In this document: positions 7,850 through 16,693 of the stretch, one piece after another | Layout of the letters: each line of letters begins with the position of its first letter | Numbering within the stretch: the stretch's first letter is position 1 | Assembly: GCA_963815125.1 (NCBI GenBank) | Contig: CAWFFM010000010.1 | Location: 62,001 to 126,000, forward strand | Reading direction: 5' to 3' | Origin: Actinocatenispora sp963815125 | GTDB taxonomy: Bacteria > Actinomycetota > Actinomycetes > Mycobacteriales > Micromonosporaceae | Length of the DNA: 64,000 bases | Notes under the pieces: model-generated | Database searches by the model: none | What the model saw: the letters and a program-made list of their open reading frames with translations, nothing else | What the model was told of the DNA's origin: nothing | Position numbers and translations under genes: made by a program

Positions 7850-8839
7850 ATGGAGCGGTGGAGCACACCGGCCGGCTGCGGTCGGCTGCCTGTCGTACTG
7901 CTCGGGATCACCCTTCCGGTACTACTCACCGGCTGCGGGTTCCTCTCACCGCAGGCACGGCAACTCGCTCGGCATCCCGTACCGGTACCGGGCAGTTCCG
8001 CACCGTCCGCCTGCCCCGACGCCGGCGGTACGGCGCGCGCCGATGACGACCCCGGTGCTGCGGCGCCGCCGGGCGCACCCACCTCACGGGACGGAACCGG
8101 TGGTGGTGGCAGGCCAGGCGCGCCTACGACATCATCCGGGGCTCCGGAACCGACCCCTGGCGTCCCGGGTGCACCCGGTGTGTCCGGACAGCCCGGAGCG
8201 CCCGGTGTGCCAGGGGAGCCCGGACAGCCAGGGGTGCCGGGCGCGTCCGGCGAGCCTGCGCCCGGCGAACCGGGCGGTCCGGACCTGCCCGGCCCGGCCG
8301 CTCCGGGCGGGCCGGCGCCGACGAACGGCACACCGTCCTGGCGGCCCGGTGCACCCCCGGGTGCCGGTCCGACCGCCGACTGCGCCGTACTCCCCGGATC
8401 GCCAGGCGCCATTCCTTCCGGCACCGCGGCACCGGGTCCGGGCCTACCGGGCGGTGTGCCGGGTGCCGGCCAGCCCGGCGTTCCCGGCGTTCCCGGTCAG
8501 CCCGGTGTTCCCGGCCAGCCCGGTGTTCCCGGTCAGCCCGGCGTTCCCGGCCAGCCCGTACCGGCCACCTGCCCACCGGACGCACCTGGCCCGGCGAAGA
8601 TCCTGGCCGCAGCGCGCGGTCTGGCCCACGGCACGCTGCCAGCCGACACCACGGTGACCGACCGGCAGTGCGCGGCCGACTACCTGGTCGCCGAGCTGCA
8701 CGCAGCACGGTTGGGCACCACCCGGGCCGTACTGCGCAGGACCGGGGACGGATGGCAGGCGGTGGCCGTCGGGTCGTACCTGTGCGACAAGCTGCGCACC
8801 GCCCCGCCGGACGCCCGTGGCCTCCTCGGTTGCGACTGA
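7850..8839 (+). CDS. Collagen-like lipoprotein
   Basis: This 329-residue protein has a type II signal peptide with lipobox LLTGC (lipidated Cys29). Two low-complexity tracts of Gly-X-Y triplets follow, at about residues 95-145 and 200-245, dominated by GVPGQP and GAPGVP units. The C-terminal 85 residues form a small globular domain with three cysteines. AGGAG at 7833-7837 precedes the ATG. Bacterial collagen-like tracts make extended stalks, so the C-terminal domain may be presented away from the membrane. No function is known from sequence; the repeat tract may vary in length between strains. Confidence 0.8.
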   Translation: MERWSTPAGCGRLPVVLLGITLPVLLTGCGFLSPQARQLARHPVPVPGSSAPSACPDAGGTARADDDPGAAAPPGAPTSRDGTGGGGRPGAPTTSSGAPEPTPGVPGAPGVSGQPGAPGVPGEPGQPGVPGASGEPAPGEPGGPDLPGPAAPGGPAPTNGTPSWRPGAPPGAGPTADCAVLPGSPGAIPSGTAAPGPGLPGGVPGAGQPGVPGVPGQPGVPGQPGVPGQPGVPGQPVPATCPPDAPGPAKILAAARGLAHGTLPADTTVTDRQCAADYLVAELHAARLGTTRAVLRRTGDGWQAVAVGSYLCDKLRTAPPDARGLLGCD

Positions 8840-8918
8840 ACCGCTGTACCGAGCAGATCACCCCAGGGGTCGGACCGCTACCGGATGCGTTACCGCCATG
8901 GCGCGGGTGGTCCAGCCG

Positions 8919-9551
8919 CTACTGGTGGGGCTCGGTGGTACCGGTCGCAGTGGGACCCGGGTCGACGGCGGCACGCGCTGCGGCCTGTTCGAACGCCCGC
9001 CGGTCGATGATCATGAGCCACTCGTCCCGGGCGACGCCCTCGTGCAGTTCGGCGTCCGGCACCAGCCGGACCCGACGGAAACCGATCCTGGCGTACGCGC
9101 GCTGCGCCCGGTAGTTGTGCGACATCGCGGACAGCGCGACGCGACGTACCCCGATCGCGTCGAACAGGTGGCGCAGCAGCAACCTCAGCATCCGCCCGCC
9201 CAGCCCGGTACCCCAGAGCTCGGGCAGGCCGATGAAGATGTCCAGGCCGTACGGATTATCCAAAGTGGACACCTTCAGTACGGCGGCATCGGCCGGGTAG
9301 TCCTTCCACCGGTAGAACTGGATGTAGCCGACCGGTGCGCCGTCGGACTCCGCGATCAGGCAGGTGGTCGGCACCTTGCCGGTCAGGCGCGGCTCGTACT
9401 TCGCCCGAATGTCCATGATGGACATAGGTCGGTCCCGGCCACCGAACCAGGTCAGTACCCGGGGATCGGACAGCCAGCGCGCCATGGTGCCGTAATCGGC
9501 GCTGTTCATCCGCCGAAGCAGCAGAGTTCCATCGGTCGCCAGCACATCCAT
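8919..9551 (-). CDS. GNAT acetyltransferase, AAC(6')-like
   Basis: This 210-residue protein has the GNAT fold. The acetyl-CoA loop is ELWGTGLGGRMLRLLL, and the C-terminal part has the NYRAQRAYARIGFRRVR signature followed by DAELHEGVARDEWLMI. The YGLDIFIGLPELWG segment and the C-terminal ELHEG...D.WLM pattern resemble aminoglycoside 6'-N-acetyltransferases and siderophore-type relatives. An aminoglycoside substrate is only a family-level possibility. The ATG at 9551 gives the normal N-terminus (LLLRRMNSADYGTMARWL); the Shine-Dalgarno site is weak. Confidence 0.8.
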   Translation of the reverse strand: MDVLATDGTLLLRRMNSADYGTMARWLSDPRVLTWFGGRDRPMSIMDIRAKYEPRLTGKVPTTCLIAESDGAPVGYIQFYRWKDYPADAAVLKVSTLDNPYGLDIFIGLPELWGTGLGGRMLRLLLRHLFDAIGVRRVALSAMSHNYRAQRAYARIGFRRVRLVPDAELHEGVARDEWLMIIDRRAFEQAAARAAVDPGPTATGTTEPHQ

Positions 9552-9753
9552 CGATCCATGGTGCCCGATACGTCGCGGTCCGGCCGTACCGGTCGGAGTG
9601 CGCCACCGGGGGCAGGACCGACGGCGCAGCTGGCGGACCAGTCGCCGTCCCGGCGACCTCATGTGCCGGGTTCCGTGCCCTGCGGCCCGATGGCCAACCT
9701 CCTCTTGTCGCTGGTCCAGGCGATGCCGGGCCGCTTGTCGCCGGCCCCGGCGC

Positions 9754-9833
9754 CGCTGGACCGGCACCGCTGGACCGGTGTCGCTGGACCGGTGTCGCTG
9801 GACCGGTGTCGCTGGACCGGTGTCGCTGGACCG
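9754..9833. repeat. 14-bp tandem repeat, about 5.7 copies
   Basis: The unit CGCTGGACCGGTGT repeats at 9754, 9768, 9782, 9796, 9810 and 9824 (last copy partial); the first copy has GCAC in place of GTGT. It lies between the end of the dimethylargininase-like gene and the GNAT start. The 14-bp period is not a multiple of three, so it is unlikely to be coding. Confidence 0.9.
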
Positions 9834-9835
9834 GG

Positions 9836-10729
9836 TCAGCGCCGCAGTTCGGCGATGCAGCACTTGATGCTGCCGCCACCCTTGCGCAGTTCAGCGAGTT
9901 CCACCGGAACCGGTACATAGCCTCGCTGGGCAAGCTTCGCGGTCAGGCCACTGGCCGCCGCGTTGAGTACCACATTCCGGTTGTCGCTGACGAAGTTGAG
10001 CCCGAACGCCAGCGCATCGGCCTCCTCGGCGATCAACGCGTCCGGGAACAGCCGGTGCAGCACCCGCTGCGAGGACTGGCTGAAGGCACCCGGGAAGTAC
10101 GCCACGGTGTCGTCGTCCAGTGCGGCCAGCGCGGTGTCCAGGTGGTAGAAACGCGGATCGACCAGACGCAGCGAGATCACCGGACGGCCCAGCGCCTCCT
10201 GCATCTCCGCGTGCGCTGCGACCGACGTACGGAAGCCGTACCCGGCCAGCGCAAGGCCACGGCCCGGCAGGTAGGCGAAGTCGCCCTCGCCCTCGTTGGT
10301 CTGCTCCGGGATCCGGAAGTCGGTCCAGCCATTGGCCAGGTACCAGGCACGGTGGTAGCCGGCCTCGGCCTGACGCTGTGGGTAGCGGAAACGGGCGCCG
10401 TAGACGACACCGTCGACGGTGAAGGCACCGTTCGCGGCATAGACCATGTCCGGTAGACCGGCGACGGGTTGCAGTTCGTGCACCGTGTGCCCGGCACCGA
10501 TCAGTGCCTCACGCAGGCCACGCCACTGCTTGACCGCCAGTTCGGTGTCGACCGGCTCATCCGTGTGCATCCACGGATTGATGGCGTATTCGACGGTGAA
10601 ATGCTCCGGCGAGCACATCAGGTACTCACGGGGACTGGCAACGCGGGGCTGGGCGGCGGACAGCAGGTCACTGATAGGCGAGTCGGCCGGTACGACCTCG
10701 TACTGGCCGGGGCGAGGAGTGTCGATCAC
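9836..10729 (-). CDS. Dimethylargininase/amidinotransferase-family hydrolase
   Basis: This 297-residue protein belongs to the guanidino-group modifying superfamily. It carries the substrate-binding segment MVYAANGAFTVDG, the acidic EGEGDFAYLPG motif, the catalytic histidine in DPRFYHLDTALAAL and the nucleophilic cysteine near the C-terminus in KGGGSIKCC. These features match dimethylarginine dimethylaminohydrolase-type enzymes, which release citrulline, or related arginine/ornithine-pathway enzymes. The gene starts with GTG and is divergent from an Lrp/AsnC regulator, an arrangement common for arginine and ornithine catabolism. The often-associated ornithine aminotransferase gene is not in the window. 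Confidence 0.85.
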   Translation of the reverse strand: MIDTPRPGQYEVVPADSPISDLLSAAQPRVASPREYLMCSPEHFTVEYAINPWMHTDEPVDTELAVKQWRGLREALIGAGHTVHELQPVAGLPDMVYAANGAFTVDGVVYGARFRYPQRQAEAGYHRAWYLANGWTDFRIPEQTNEGEGDFAYLPGRGLALAGYGFRTSVAAHAEMQEALGRPVISLRLVDPRFYHLDTALAALDDDTVAYFPGAFSQSSQRVLHRLFPDALIAEEADALAFGLNFVSDNRNVVLNAAASGLTAKLAQRGYVPVPVELAELRKGGGSIKCCIAELRR

Positions 10730-10796
10730 ACGCTGAACGCTAGGTACGCTGACCTTTTACGGACAGATGTTTCTGTTGCGATCTGGAGGCAGTTCG

Positions 10797-11264
10797 TTGC
10801 GTCTTGACGACCTGGATCGGCGAATCGTTGCGTTGCTCTGCGAAGACGCCCGCTATTCGTACGCGGAGATCGGCGGACGGGTCGCGCTGTCCGCCCCCGC
10901 GGTCAAACGCCGGGTGGACCGGCTGCGGGCGGACGGGGTGATCCGCGGCTACACGGCGCTGGTCGACCCGGCGGCCCTGGGCTGGACCACCGAGGCATTC
11001 GTCGAGCTGTTCTGTACGGGCCGCACCACACCTGCACAGATCGAGCGTGCCACCCGGCGCCACCCTGAGGTGGTCAGTTCCTACACGGTCTCCGGGGGCG
11101 CGGACGCGCTGGTCCACCTGCGCGCCTCGGACATCAGCCACCTGGAGGAGGCGCTGGAGCGGCTGCGGGCCGAGTCGTTCGTCACCCAGACCCGTTCCAT
11201 GATCATCCTTTCCCGGCTGGTGGACCGGCCCGCGTCCGGTCCGGTCGAGGTGCCGCCCGGCTGA
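10797..11264 (+). CDS. Lrp/AsnC-family transcriptional regulator
   Basis: This 155-residue regulator has an N-terminal AsnC-type helix-turn-helix (LDDLDRRIVALLCEDARYSYAEIGGRVALSAPAVKRRVDRL as described by its positions 3-43) and a C-terminal RAM ligand-binding domain. TTG at 10797 is chosen because GGAGG at 10785-10789 is seven bases upstream; an in-frame ATG at 10767 lacks such a site. It is transcribed away from the dimethylargininase-like gene, with about 67 bases between the starts, and probably controls that gene in response to an amino acid. Confidence 0.88.
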   Translation: MRLDDLDRRIVALLCEDARYSYAEIGGRVALSAPAVKRRVDRLRADGVIRGYTALVDPAALGWTTEAFVELFCTGRTTPAQIERATRRHPEVVSSYTVSGGADALVHLRASDISHLEEALERLRAESFVTQTRSMIILSRLVDRPASGPVEVPPG

Positions 11265-11356
11265 CCTGACCGGACACCGAACCCGGGCACTAGCGCGACC
11301 CACCTGCCATCGCGCAGACGTACCCGTACCGCCCGGGTGGCCGGTGCTCCCGGCCC

Positions 11357-12433
11357 TCACAGATACATGCCGGTCCGTTCGGTGCGTGGGCCGGCACGGT
11401 CGCCTTCACCGAAGAAGCGCTTGCCGCCGAAGTCGTCCTGCAGCCGGTCGTCCAGTTCGTCGGCCAACCGGGTCATCACCTGGAGGGCCAGCATCAGGTG
11501 GGTCGGCTGGAAGTCACGTCCGAACACCGGCACCGACGCCCATACGGTGCCGTCGGTGCAGTAGAGCCGACCGATCGGCATCCGGCGGGTCAGTTGAGAC
11601 AGCCGTTCGTACAACCGCTCGTTCGGCTCGACCTCGGTCAGGATCGGCGAGTAGACGTCGATGAGCTGCGGATTCTCATGGATCCGGACGAACACCATCG
11701 CCGAGCCGGCGCGCACACTGATCTCGCCGTCCTCGTCGACCTGCAGAGTGGTCGGATCGGTCTTGAGCAGCCCGGCCACCACGGTCCGTACCTGTTCCTC
11801 CAGCGGAATCCCGGAGACCGCGACCGCGGAGGCAGACCCGGACGAAGGGGACCGGACCGCCACGACGGTGCCCGCGGCGACCGGACGGGCCGAAGCCAAC
11901 GCCGGTACGACGCTGTCGCCGGTGATCGTGTAGGTCAGGAAGGCCGGATGTGGCGCCCCGTACACGTCACGCAGCGTCCGGGTGATCGCGTACGCCACCT
12001 CGGGTGCGTCGTCCATGGGCACCCGCATACCGAACCGGTCCGCGGTCTCCTCGACGACACCCGGCGGCGACCAGCCGAGTGCGACCAGGTCACCGATCGC
12101 CGTACGGTCCAGCCGGTACTGGTCGGGCAGGCCCGCGTTGCCGACCGCGTCGGCGTGCAGAGCCTCGTCCGACAGCAGGCGGACGACCACGTCGTACACC
12201 GCGTCGCCGGTGCCGGAGGCGGTCGGATCGAGCGTCACCGTCAGTCGGGCACCGGTGGGCATCGCAGGCAGCGCGGCCTCCAGCGAGGCACGAAAGTCCG
12301 ACCACGCCGTGTCCACCTTCCCGCGCAGATCGTCACGGTCGGCGGGATCCTCGAACAGGTTCGGGCGGCCAGGATCGTCGGTGGTACCTGTCGTGGGACC
12401 AGCTCTGCCAGGCTGCTCGTTCTGCTCACCCAC
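11357..12433 (-). CDS. YbjN/T3SS-chaperone-like protein
   Basis: This protein of about 358 residues has an N-terminal domain (about 30-190) and a C-terminal domain of about 110 residues (VRAGSAMVFVRIHENPQL through MLALQVMTRLADELDD) with the alpha/beta pattern seen in YbjN and type III secretion chaperone-like folds, widespread in actinomycetes. GTG at 12433 is chosen because GGAGG lies 8-9 bases upstream; a TTG six codons earlier is another option. The function is unknown; proteins of this class are thought to bind peptides. Confidence 0.6.
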   Translation of the reverse strand: MGEQNEQPGRAGPTTGTTDDPGRPNLFEDPADRDDLRGKVDTAWSDFRASLEAALPAMPTGARLTVTLDPTASGTGDAVYDVVVRLLSDEALHADAVGNAGLPDQYRLDRTAIGDLVALGWSPPGVVEETADRFGMRVPMDDAPEVAYAITRTLRDVYGAPHPAFLTYTITGDSVVPALASARPVAAGTVVAVRSPSSGSASAVAVSGIPLEEQVRTVVAGLLKTDPTTLQVDEDGEISVRAGSAMVFVRIHENPQLIDVYSPILTEVEPNERLYERLSQLTRRMPIGRLYCTDGTVWASVPVFGRDFQPTHLMLALQVMTRLADELDDRLQDDFGGKRFFGEGDRAGPRTERTGMYL

Positions 12434-12523
12434 CGTGGTGTCTCCTCCCAAGGACGACCGTGGAGGTCCACCCTATCCAGTGCCCGGAGAGGCTCTCGCC
12501 GCTGACGTATGCCGCTGCCGGGC

Positions 12524-12868
12524 TCAGCCGGGCACCGGTGGATCCGACCACTGACCGGCGAGCCGGGACAGCCGGGCAGCGCAGTCCACCGGATCTGCTC
12601 CGGCGCCGACGGCAACGCCCAGCAGGTACGCGGTCAATGGCGCGGCCGGCCGCGCCACCCCGTGCGCCACGTCCTTCGTCATGTCGAGGATCAGGTCGCG
12701 GTCGATGGCCCCGTCGATGCCGAGCGCCCGGGTCACCGCATCGGTCCACCTGTCCAGGGTGTTGGCGTTGCCGGAACTGGCATCGCTCGCCGGACCTGTG
12801 CCCGTGTGGCCGCCGCCGGGACCGGTGTCCCGACGCCCGGTGGTGGCGGGGCCGGTGTCGTCGTTCAT
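12524..12868 (-). CDS. DUF6457 small protein downstream of mobA
   Basis: This 114-residue protein has a Gly/Thr-rich disordered start and a helical domain from about residue 40 (LDRWTDAVTRALGI, LILDMTKDVAHGVARPAAPL, GADPVDCAARLSRLAGQW). That domain matches the DUF6457 type that commonly accompanies mobA in actinomycetes. AGGAG precedes the ATG. It lies 49 bases after mobA on the same strand, so it is probably co-transcribed and linked to molybdenum cofactor work, but its activity is unknown. Confidence 0.75.
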   Translation of the reverse strand: MNDDTGPATTGRRDTGPGGGHTGTGPASDASSGNANTLDRWTDAVTRALGIDGAIDRDLILDMTKDVAHGVARPAAPLTAYLLGVAVGAGADPVDCAARLSRLAGQWSDPPVPG

Positions 12869-12917
12869 GGCACTCCTGCGGTGGTGATGTCGAGAGCAGC
12901 TGATTTCCGCGTGCGGT

Positions 12918-13562
12918 CTACCGCGGCGGGGTAAGGCGTGCGAGACGTTCGGCAGTTGCGAGATCCTCGGCGGTGTCGCAGTCGAACCAGGGTTGCGGTT
13001 GCAGACCGGTGCTGGATACCGGGACGAACCGTAGTGCCGCCAGCAGCAGCCGGACCGCGACACCGTCCGGATCGCCCAGTTCGACGAGACCCCGGTGCAG
13101 CGCGGCGATCCGCCAGACACCGCACAGGTACTGCGGGCGGTCCCCGTCGACGAACACCGCACCGTCGGCACCGTCCTGGTCTGCGGCGCCGCGGAGGGCA
13201 CCGACCGCCGTACCGGTCACGAATGGCTGATCCGCCGCGAGGACGGCAACGAACTCCACCGCCGTACGCCCGCTGGCCGGGTCGACGCCGAACTCTCCGA
13301 GCGCATCGAGCGCACTGAGTCCGGCCGCCAGCGCGGCGACCGGCCCGCCGCTGGGCGGGTTCTCGCGGGTGACCAGTACGCCGTCCGGAACCGGCTGCGC
13401 CGGCCCCACCACTATCCGAGGCTCCGCATCGGAGACAGCGCCCAGCACCCGCGACAGCATGCTCCGGCCGCCGACCGGTACGGCGGGCTTGTGTCGTCCC
13501 TGCATCCGGCGTGCCCGGCCACCGGCGAGCACGATCGCGGCGTAGTCCGGTAGCGGTGACAT
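12918..13562 (-). CDS. mobA: Molybdenum cofactor guanylyltransferase
   Basis: This 214-residue nucleotidyltransferase attaches GMP to molybdenum cofactor. The N-terminal loop IVLAGGRARRMQGRHKPAVPVGG is the GTP-binding signature, with the conserved Lys in HKPAV, and the metal-binding acidic motif is VLAADQPFV. PQYLCGVWR and DCDTAEDL match family motifs. It is divergent from fdhD; both serve molybdoenzymes such as formate dehydrogenase. Confidence 0.88.
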   Translation of the reverse strand: MSPLPDYAAIVLAGGRARRMQGRHKPAVPVGGRSMLSRVLGAVSDAEPRIVVGPAQPVPDGVLVTRENPPSGGPVAALAAGLSALDALGEFGVDPASGRTAVEFVAVLAADQPFVTGTAVGALRGAADQDGADGAVFVDGDRPQYLCGVWRIAALHRGLVELGDPDGVAVRLLLAALRFVPVSSTGLQPQPWFDCDTAEDLATAERLARLTPPR

Positions 13563-13662
13563 GCACCGAGACTACGTGTGGCCGAAGCATGTCGGCCGTC
13601 CGAAACCAGCGGTCACCGCGCGGGATCGCTGCCCTGGACCGCACCGGCGTAGCCTCGGACGG

Positions 13663-14535
13663 GTGGGCAGGGTGACGGATCGACGGCCGATCGTTCGGAT
13701 CACCAACGGTGCGGCGTCCCGACTGGCGGACACCCTCGTGGTGGAGGAGCCGTTGGAGATCCGGGTGGGCGGGAAACCGCTCGCGGTGACCATGCGCACC
13801 CCGGGCGACGACGTGGACCTGGCCCTGGGGTTCCTCTGCACCGAGGCGGTGATCAGCGAACCCGGGCAGGTCCTGGCCGCGCGGCACTGCGCCGGCGCGG
13901 ACGGACAACCCAACACCTACAACGTGCTCGACCTGACCCTCTCGCCGGACACCCCGGATCCGGAGGTCGACCCGACCCGCAACTTCTACACCACGAGTTC
14001 CTGCGGGATGTGCGGCAAGGCCAGCATCGACGCGGTACGGCTGCGCAGCCACCATCCGGTGGCCGCCGACGGGCTGGTGGTCACCGCCGAACTGCTGACC
14101 GGCCTGCCCGACCAGCTCCGGGCGACCCAGCAGGTCTTCGAACGAACCGGCGGGCTGCACGCGGCAGGGCTGTTCACCGGGTCGGGCGACCTGGTCTGCG
14201 TACGGGAGGACGTGGGGCGACACAACGCGGTGGACAAGGTGGTGGGCTGGGCGCTCCGCAACGACCGGCTGCCGTTGACCGGGCATGTCCTGATGGTCAG
14301 CGGCCGGGCCAGCTTCGAGCTGGTGCAGAAGGCATCGATGGCCGGCATACCGCTGCTGGGCGCGGTCTCGGCGCCCAGCACGCTGGCGGTCGATCTCGCC
14401 GCGGAGATCGGCATGACTCTGGTCGGCTTCCTGCGCGGGGACCGGATGAACGTCTACACCGGCGCGGCCCGGGTCGGGCCCGGTGCCGACGATGTGCCGG
14501 CAGAGTCCCCGGCGCCCGACCGGGCCGGCCGCTGA
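13663..14535 (+). CDS. fdhD: Formate dehydrogenase accessory sulfurtransferase
   Basis: FdhD passes sulfur from a cysteine desulfurase to the molybdenum cofactor of formate dehydrogenase. This 290-residue protein has VEEPLEIRVGGKPLAVTMRTPGDD, the essential CxxC motif in SSCGMCGKAS, the cofactor-binding VREDVGRHNAVDKVVGWAL, and SGRASFELVQKASMAGIPLL. GTG at 13663 is used because FdhD proteins usually begin with GRVTxRR; the frame remains open upstream to 13561. No formate dehydrogenase gene is in the window. Confidence 0.93.
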   Translation: MGRVTDRRPIVRITNGAASRLADTLVVEEPLEIRVGGKPLAVTMRTPGDDVDLALGFLCTEAVISEPGQVLAARHCAGADGQPNTYNVLDLTLSPDTPDPEVDPTRNFYTTSSCGMCGKASIDAVRLRSHHPVAADGLVVTAELLTGLPDQLRATQQVFERTGGLHAAGLFTGSGDLVCVREDVGRHNAVDKVVGWALRNDRLPLTGHVLMVSGRASFELVQKASMAGIPLLGAVSAPSTLAVDLAAEIGMTLVGFLRGDRMNVYTGAARVGPGADDVPAESPAPDRAGR

Positions 14536-14540
14536 GCTTG

Positions 14541-15833
14541 TCACCGGCACTCGGGTCCGTCCGGCCGCACCGGGTTGTCCGCGCCGTCAGGGCTCTCATT
14601 CCCACTGGTCCGAACCGGTCCACCGCGCGCGTCGGCCTCGTCGGCCGCGGCGTGCGTGGGCTCCGGATCGCTGAGCCTGTCCGGATCGCTGAGCCTGTCC
14701 GAATCGCCGAGCCCGTCCGAATCGCCGAGCCCGTTCCGGTCGGTCGGCTGCCACGCCGAGGGCGGCAGTCCGGCGGCCAGAGCCTGGGACAGCAGCAGCG
14801 CCATCGAGTAGCTGGGGTCCACCTCCAGCGCGAGCCCCAACGCGATTCCGGCGAGTGCACCGTCACCGGCGCGCCAGCAGACGAATCCGAGCAGGGCGGC
14901 CGGCGCCGGAAGATAGTCCCGGTCGACGCGGCGTACCAGATCGGTCCACAGTGCCCGCTGCTGGTCCAGGTCACCGGTGTCGGCCATCGCCCAGGCCTCG
15001 TCCCGGACCCCGACGCAGGCCAGTACGAGACCGAGCCAGGCCACCTCGTCGTCGGTGAGCGGGGCACCTGCCGTCGGGCCGTATGCCCGGTACCGGTCCA
15101 TCGCCGCGCGGACCGCCCCGACCCCGTGACGCACCAGCTGATCGGCGAACTCGGCCGGGCCGGTAGCCGCGTCGACGAGGGCCTGGCAGCGCAGTTCGGC
15201 ACGGTGGGTCGCCCGCTCCATGGCCTGGCGCGCGGTTCCGCGGATCGGGGCGAGGGCGGTGACCAGTTCGGTCCGGTCGGGCAGCGCGACCAGCCCGGCC
15301 AGAGTCGCTTCGGCGGCCACCCGGGAGCTCTCGGTGTCGTAGGGAGTGCCGGACGGCGGGCAGCAGGACCGGTCCAGGCACAGATAGGACCAGTAGTGCC
15401 CGTCGGCCGCCCGCAACCGGTCCAGCAGAGGGAGCCCGGCGGCCTCCACCGCGTCGGCGAGCGCCGCGGTGGAGACCCGTACCGGGCCGTCCGGACCGTA
15501 ACCCACCAGCACGACGGCGGTCAGGGCCTGCGCGGAGAGCGTCGTCACCAGTCGCTCGGCGATCAGGCTGAGTGGGCCTGACGGCAGCGCATCATCGGCT
15601 CGTGCCTGGAGGTCCGGATGACCCGGCAGGTGGTCCCGGTCCGGGTCATGGCCGGCGGGAACGCCGGGCAGGTCGAGCCGGAGGGTGAAGACGACCCGCC
15701 GGTCCTGCAGACCGACCGCCACCAGGCTGTCGGTGGGGTGGAAGCCCAGCAGGTAGGGGATCATCGCCAGCAGCTCACCCGGACTGCTGAGGGTGATGTG
15801 GGGCAGGTTCTCGAAGGCAGGTGCACGCGACAT
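14541..15833 (-). CDS. DUF4192 domain protein
   Basis: This 430-residue cytoplasmic protein begins ITLSSPGELLAMIPYLLGFHPTDSLVAVGL, the signature start of the actinobacterial DUF4192 family. The ATG at 15833 fits the family start. The last 70 residues are a disordered acidic tail containing four copies of an 18-bp repeat that encode GLGDSD and RLSDPD units. The gene is convergent with fdhD, with 5 bases between the stops. Its function is unknown. Confidence 0.82.
   Translation of the reverse strand: MSRAPAFENLPHITLSSPGELLAMIPYLLGFHPTDSLVAVGLQDRRVVFTLRLDLPGVPAGHDPDRDHLPGHPDLQARADDALPSGPLSLIAERLVTTLSAQALTAVVLVGYGPDGPVRVSTAALADAVEAAGLPLLDRLRAADGHYWSYLCLDRSCCPPSGTPYDTESSRVAAEATLAGLVALPDRTELVTALAPIRGTARQAMERATHRAELRCQALVDAATGPAEFADQLVRHGVGAVRAAMDRYRAYGPTAGAPLTDDEVAWLGLVLACVGVRDEAWAMADTGDLDQQRALWTDLVRRVDRDYLPAPAALLGFVCWRAGDGALAGIALGLALEVDPSYSMALLLSQALAAGLPPSAWQPTDRNGLGDSDGLGDSDRLSDPDRLSDPEPTHAAADEADARGGPVRTSGNESPDGADNPVRPDGPECR
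14663..14734. repeat. 18-bp coding tandem repeat, four copies
   Basis: Units start at 14663, 14681, 14699 and 14717. Copies 1-2 read CCGGATCGCTGAGCCTGT and copies 3-4 read CCGAATCGCCGAGCCCGT. They lie in frame in the DUF4192 gene and encode hexapeptides of the GLGDSD/RLSDPD kind. Confidence 0.92.
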
Positions 15834-15989
15834 GCGGCCAGCGTCCGAGCCTGGTGCGCATTCTGGTAATCGGCCGGTCCGCGGCTGTGGACAACTCGGT
15901 CCGATATCCACAGCCGCGTCACCGTGCGCGACGACAATGCGGTCAGACAGCCCGCGCCTCACGCCGGGTCACCGCATCGCCGACCGGCC

Positions 15990-16529
15990 TCAGTACTGGA
16001 ACCGGACCCCATGCAGATCGATGCCGTCCTGCCAGGTCGGGCCGGTCCGCGCCAGGTCCAAGGTGAGGGTCAGGTGCTCCAGTATCTGGTAGCCGGCCCG
16101 GTGGAAGGACCGGATCGCCTCCTCGTTGCGGGCCGTCGGCGCGATCGACAGCTGCCGCAGCTTGCGCCGCCGCGCCTCGGCCGCGACCCGGTCCAGCAGC
16201 GCCCTGCCGATCCCGGCACCCCGGAACCGCCGGGTCACCACGATCGGCTCCACCTCACCACGCCGGCCGCGCAGGATCAGCCCCACGAAGCCGATGACGC
16301 CGGCCTCGGCGTGGTCGGCGACCCACATCCCGGACAGTTCCAGCTGGGTGACGTACTGCTCGAACCCTGCGCCAGGATCGCCCCGACCAGCGGCCGGATC
16401 GTTGTACCGGCGCTGGTCCTCCTCGGTCAGCTCAGCCCACAGGTCCCGACACGAGCGGTGGTCCAGCGGGCGGAACGCCCGGACCTCGGTCGCCGAATCG
16501 GTACTTCTCCCGGTCGCGGTATCAGCCAT
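15990..16529 (-). CDS. GNAT-family N-acetyltransferase
   Basis: This 179-residue protein has the four GNAT motifs: a first strand VRAFRPLDHRSCRDLWAEL, the central GFVGLIL strand, the acetyl-CoA loop VTRRFRGAGIGRALLDRVAAEA, and ARNEEAIRSFHRAGYQI. The acceptor substrate is unknown. It stands alone, between DUF4192 and the TipA-like gene. Confidence 0.85.
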   Translation of the reverse strand: MADTATGRSTDSATEVRAFRPLDHRSCRDLWAELTEEDQRRYNDPAAGRGDPGAGFEQYVTQLELSGMWVADHAEAGVIGFVGLILRGRRGEVEPIVVTRRFRGAGIGRALLDRVAAEARRRKLRQLSIAPTARNEEAIRSFHRAGYQILEHLTLTLDLARTGPTWQDGIDLHGVRFQY

Positions 16530-16693
16530 CCCCTCTGCATACTCCCCCTACCCCTGTCGCGCCTCTTTTTGGCCGGCACGACGCGCAGAGCCGTCCCGTA
16601 CCGTCACTCGCGGGGCGTCTGGACGCTGTCGTCGTGCCGGCGCCCCGCAACACCGGGCCCGGGGAAGGTGTCGGAGGCTTCCGGACCCGCGGT

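Noticed and set aside
13561..13662. Longer N-terminus for FdhD from ATG 13561
   Set aside because: The extra 34 residues are unlike FdhD, and the family start (GRVTxRR) matches GTG 13663.
14663..14734. Regulatory repeat
   Set aside because: The 18-bp units are in frame and encode an acidic tail of the DUF4192 protein.
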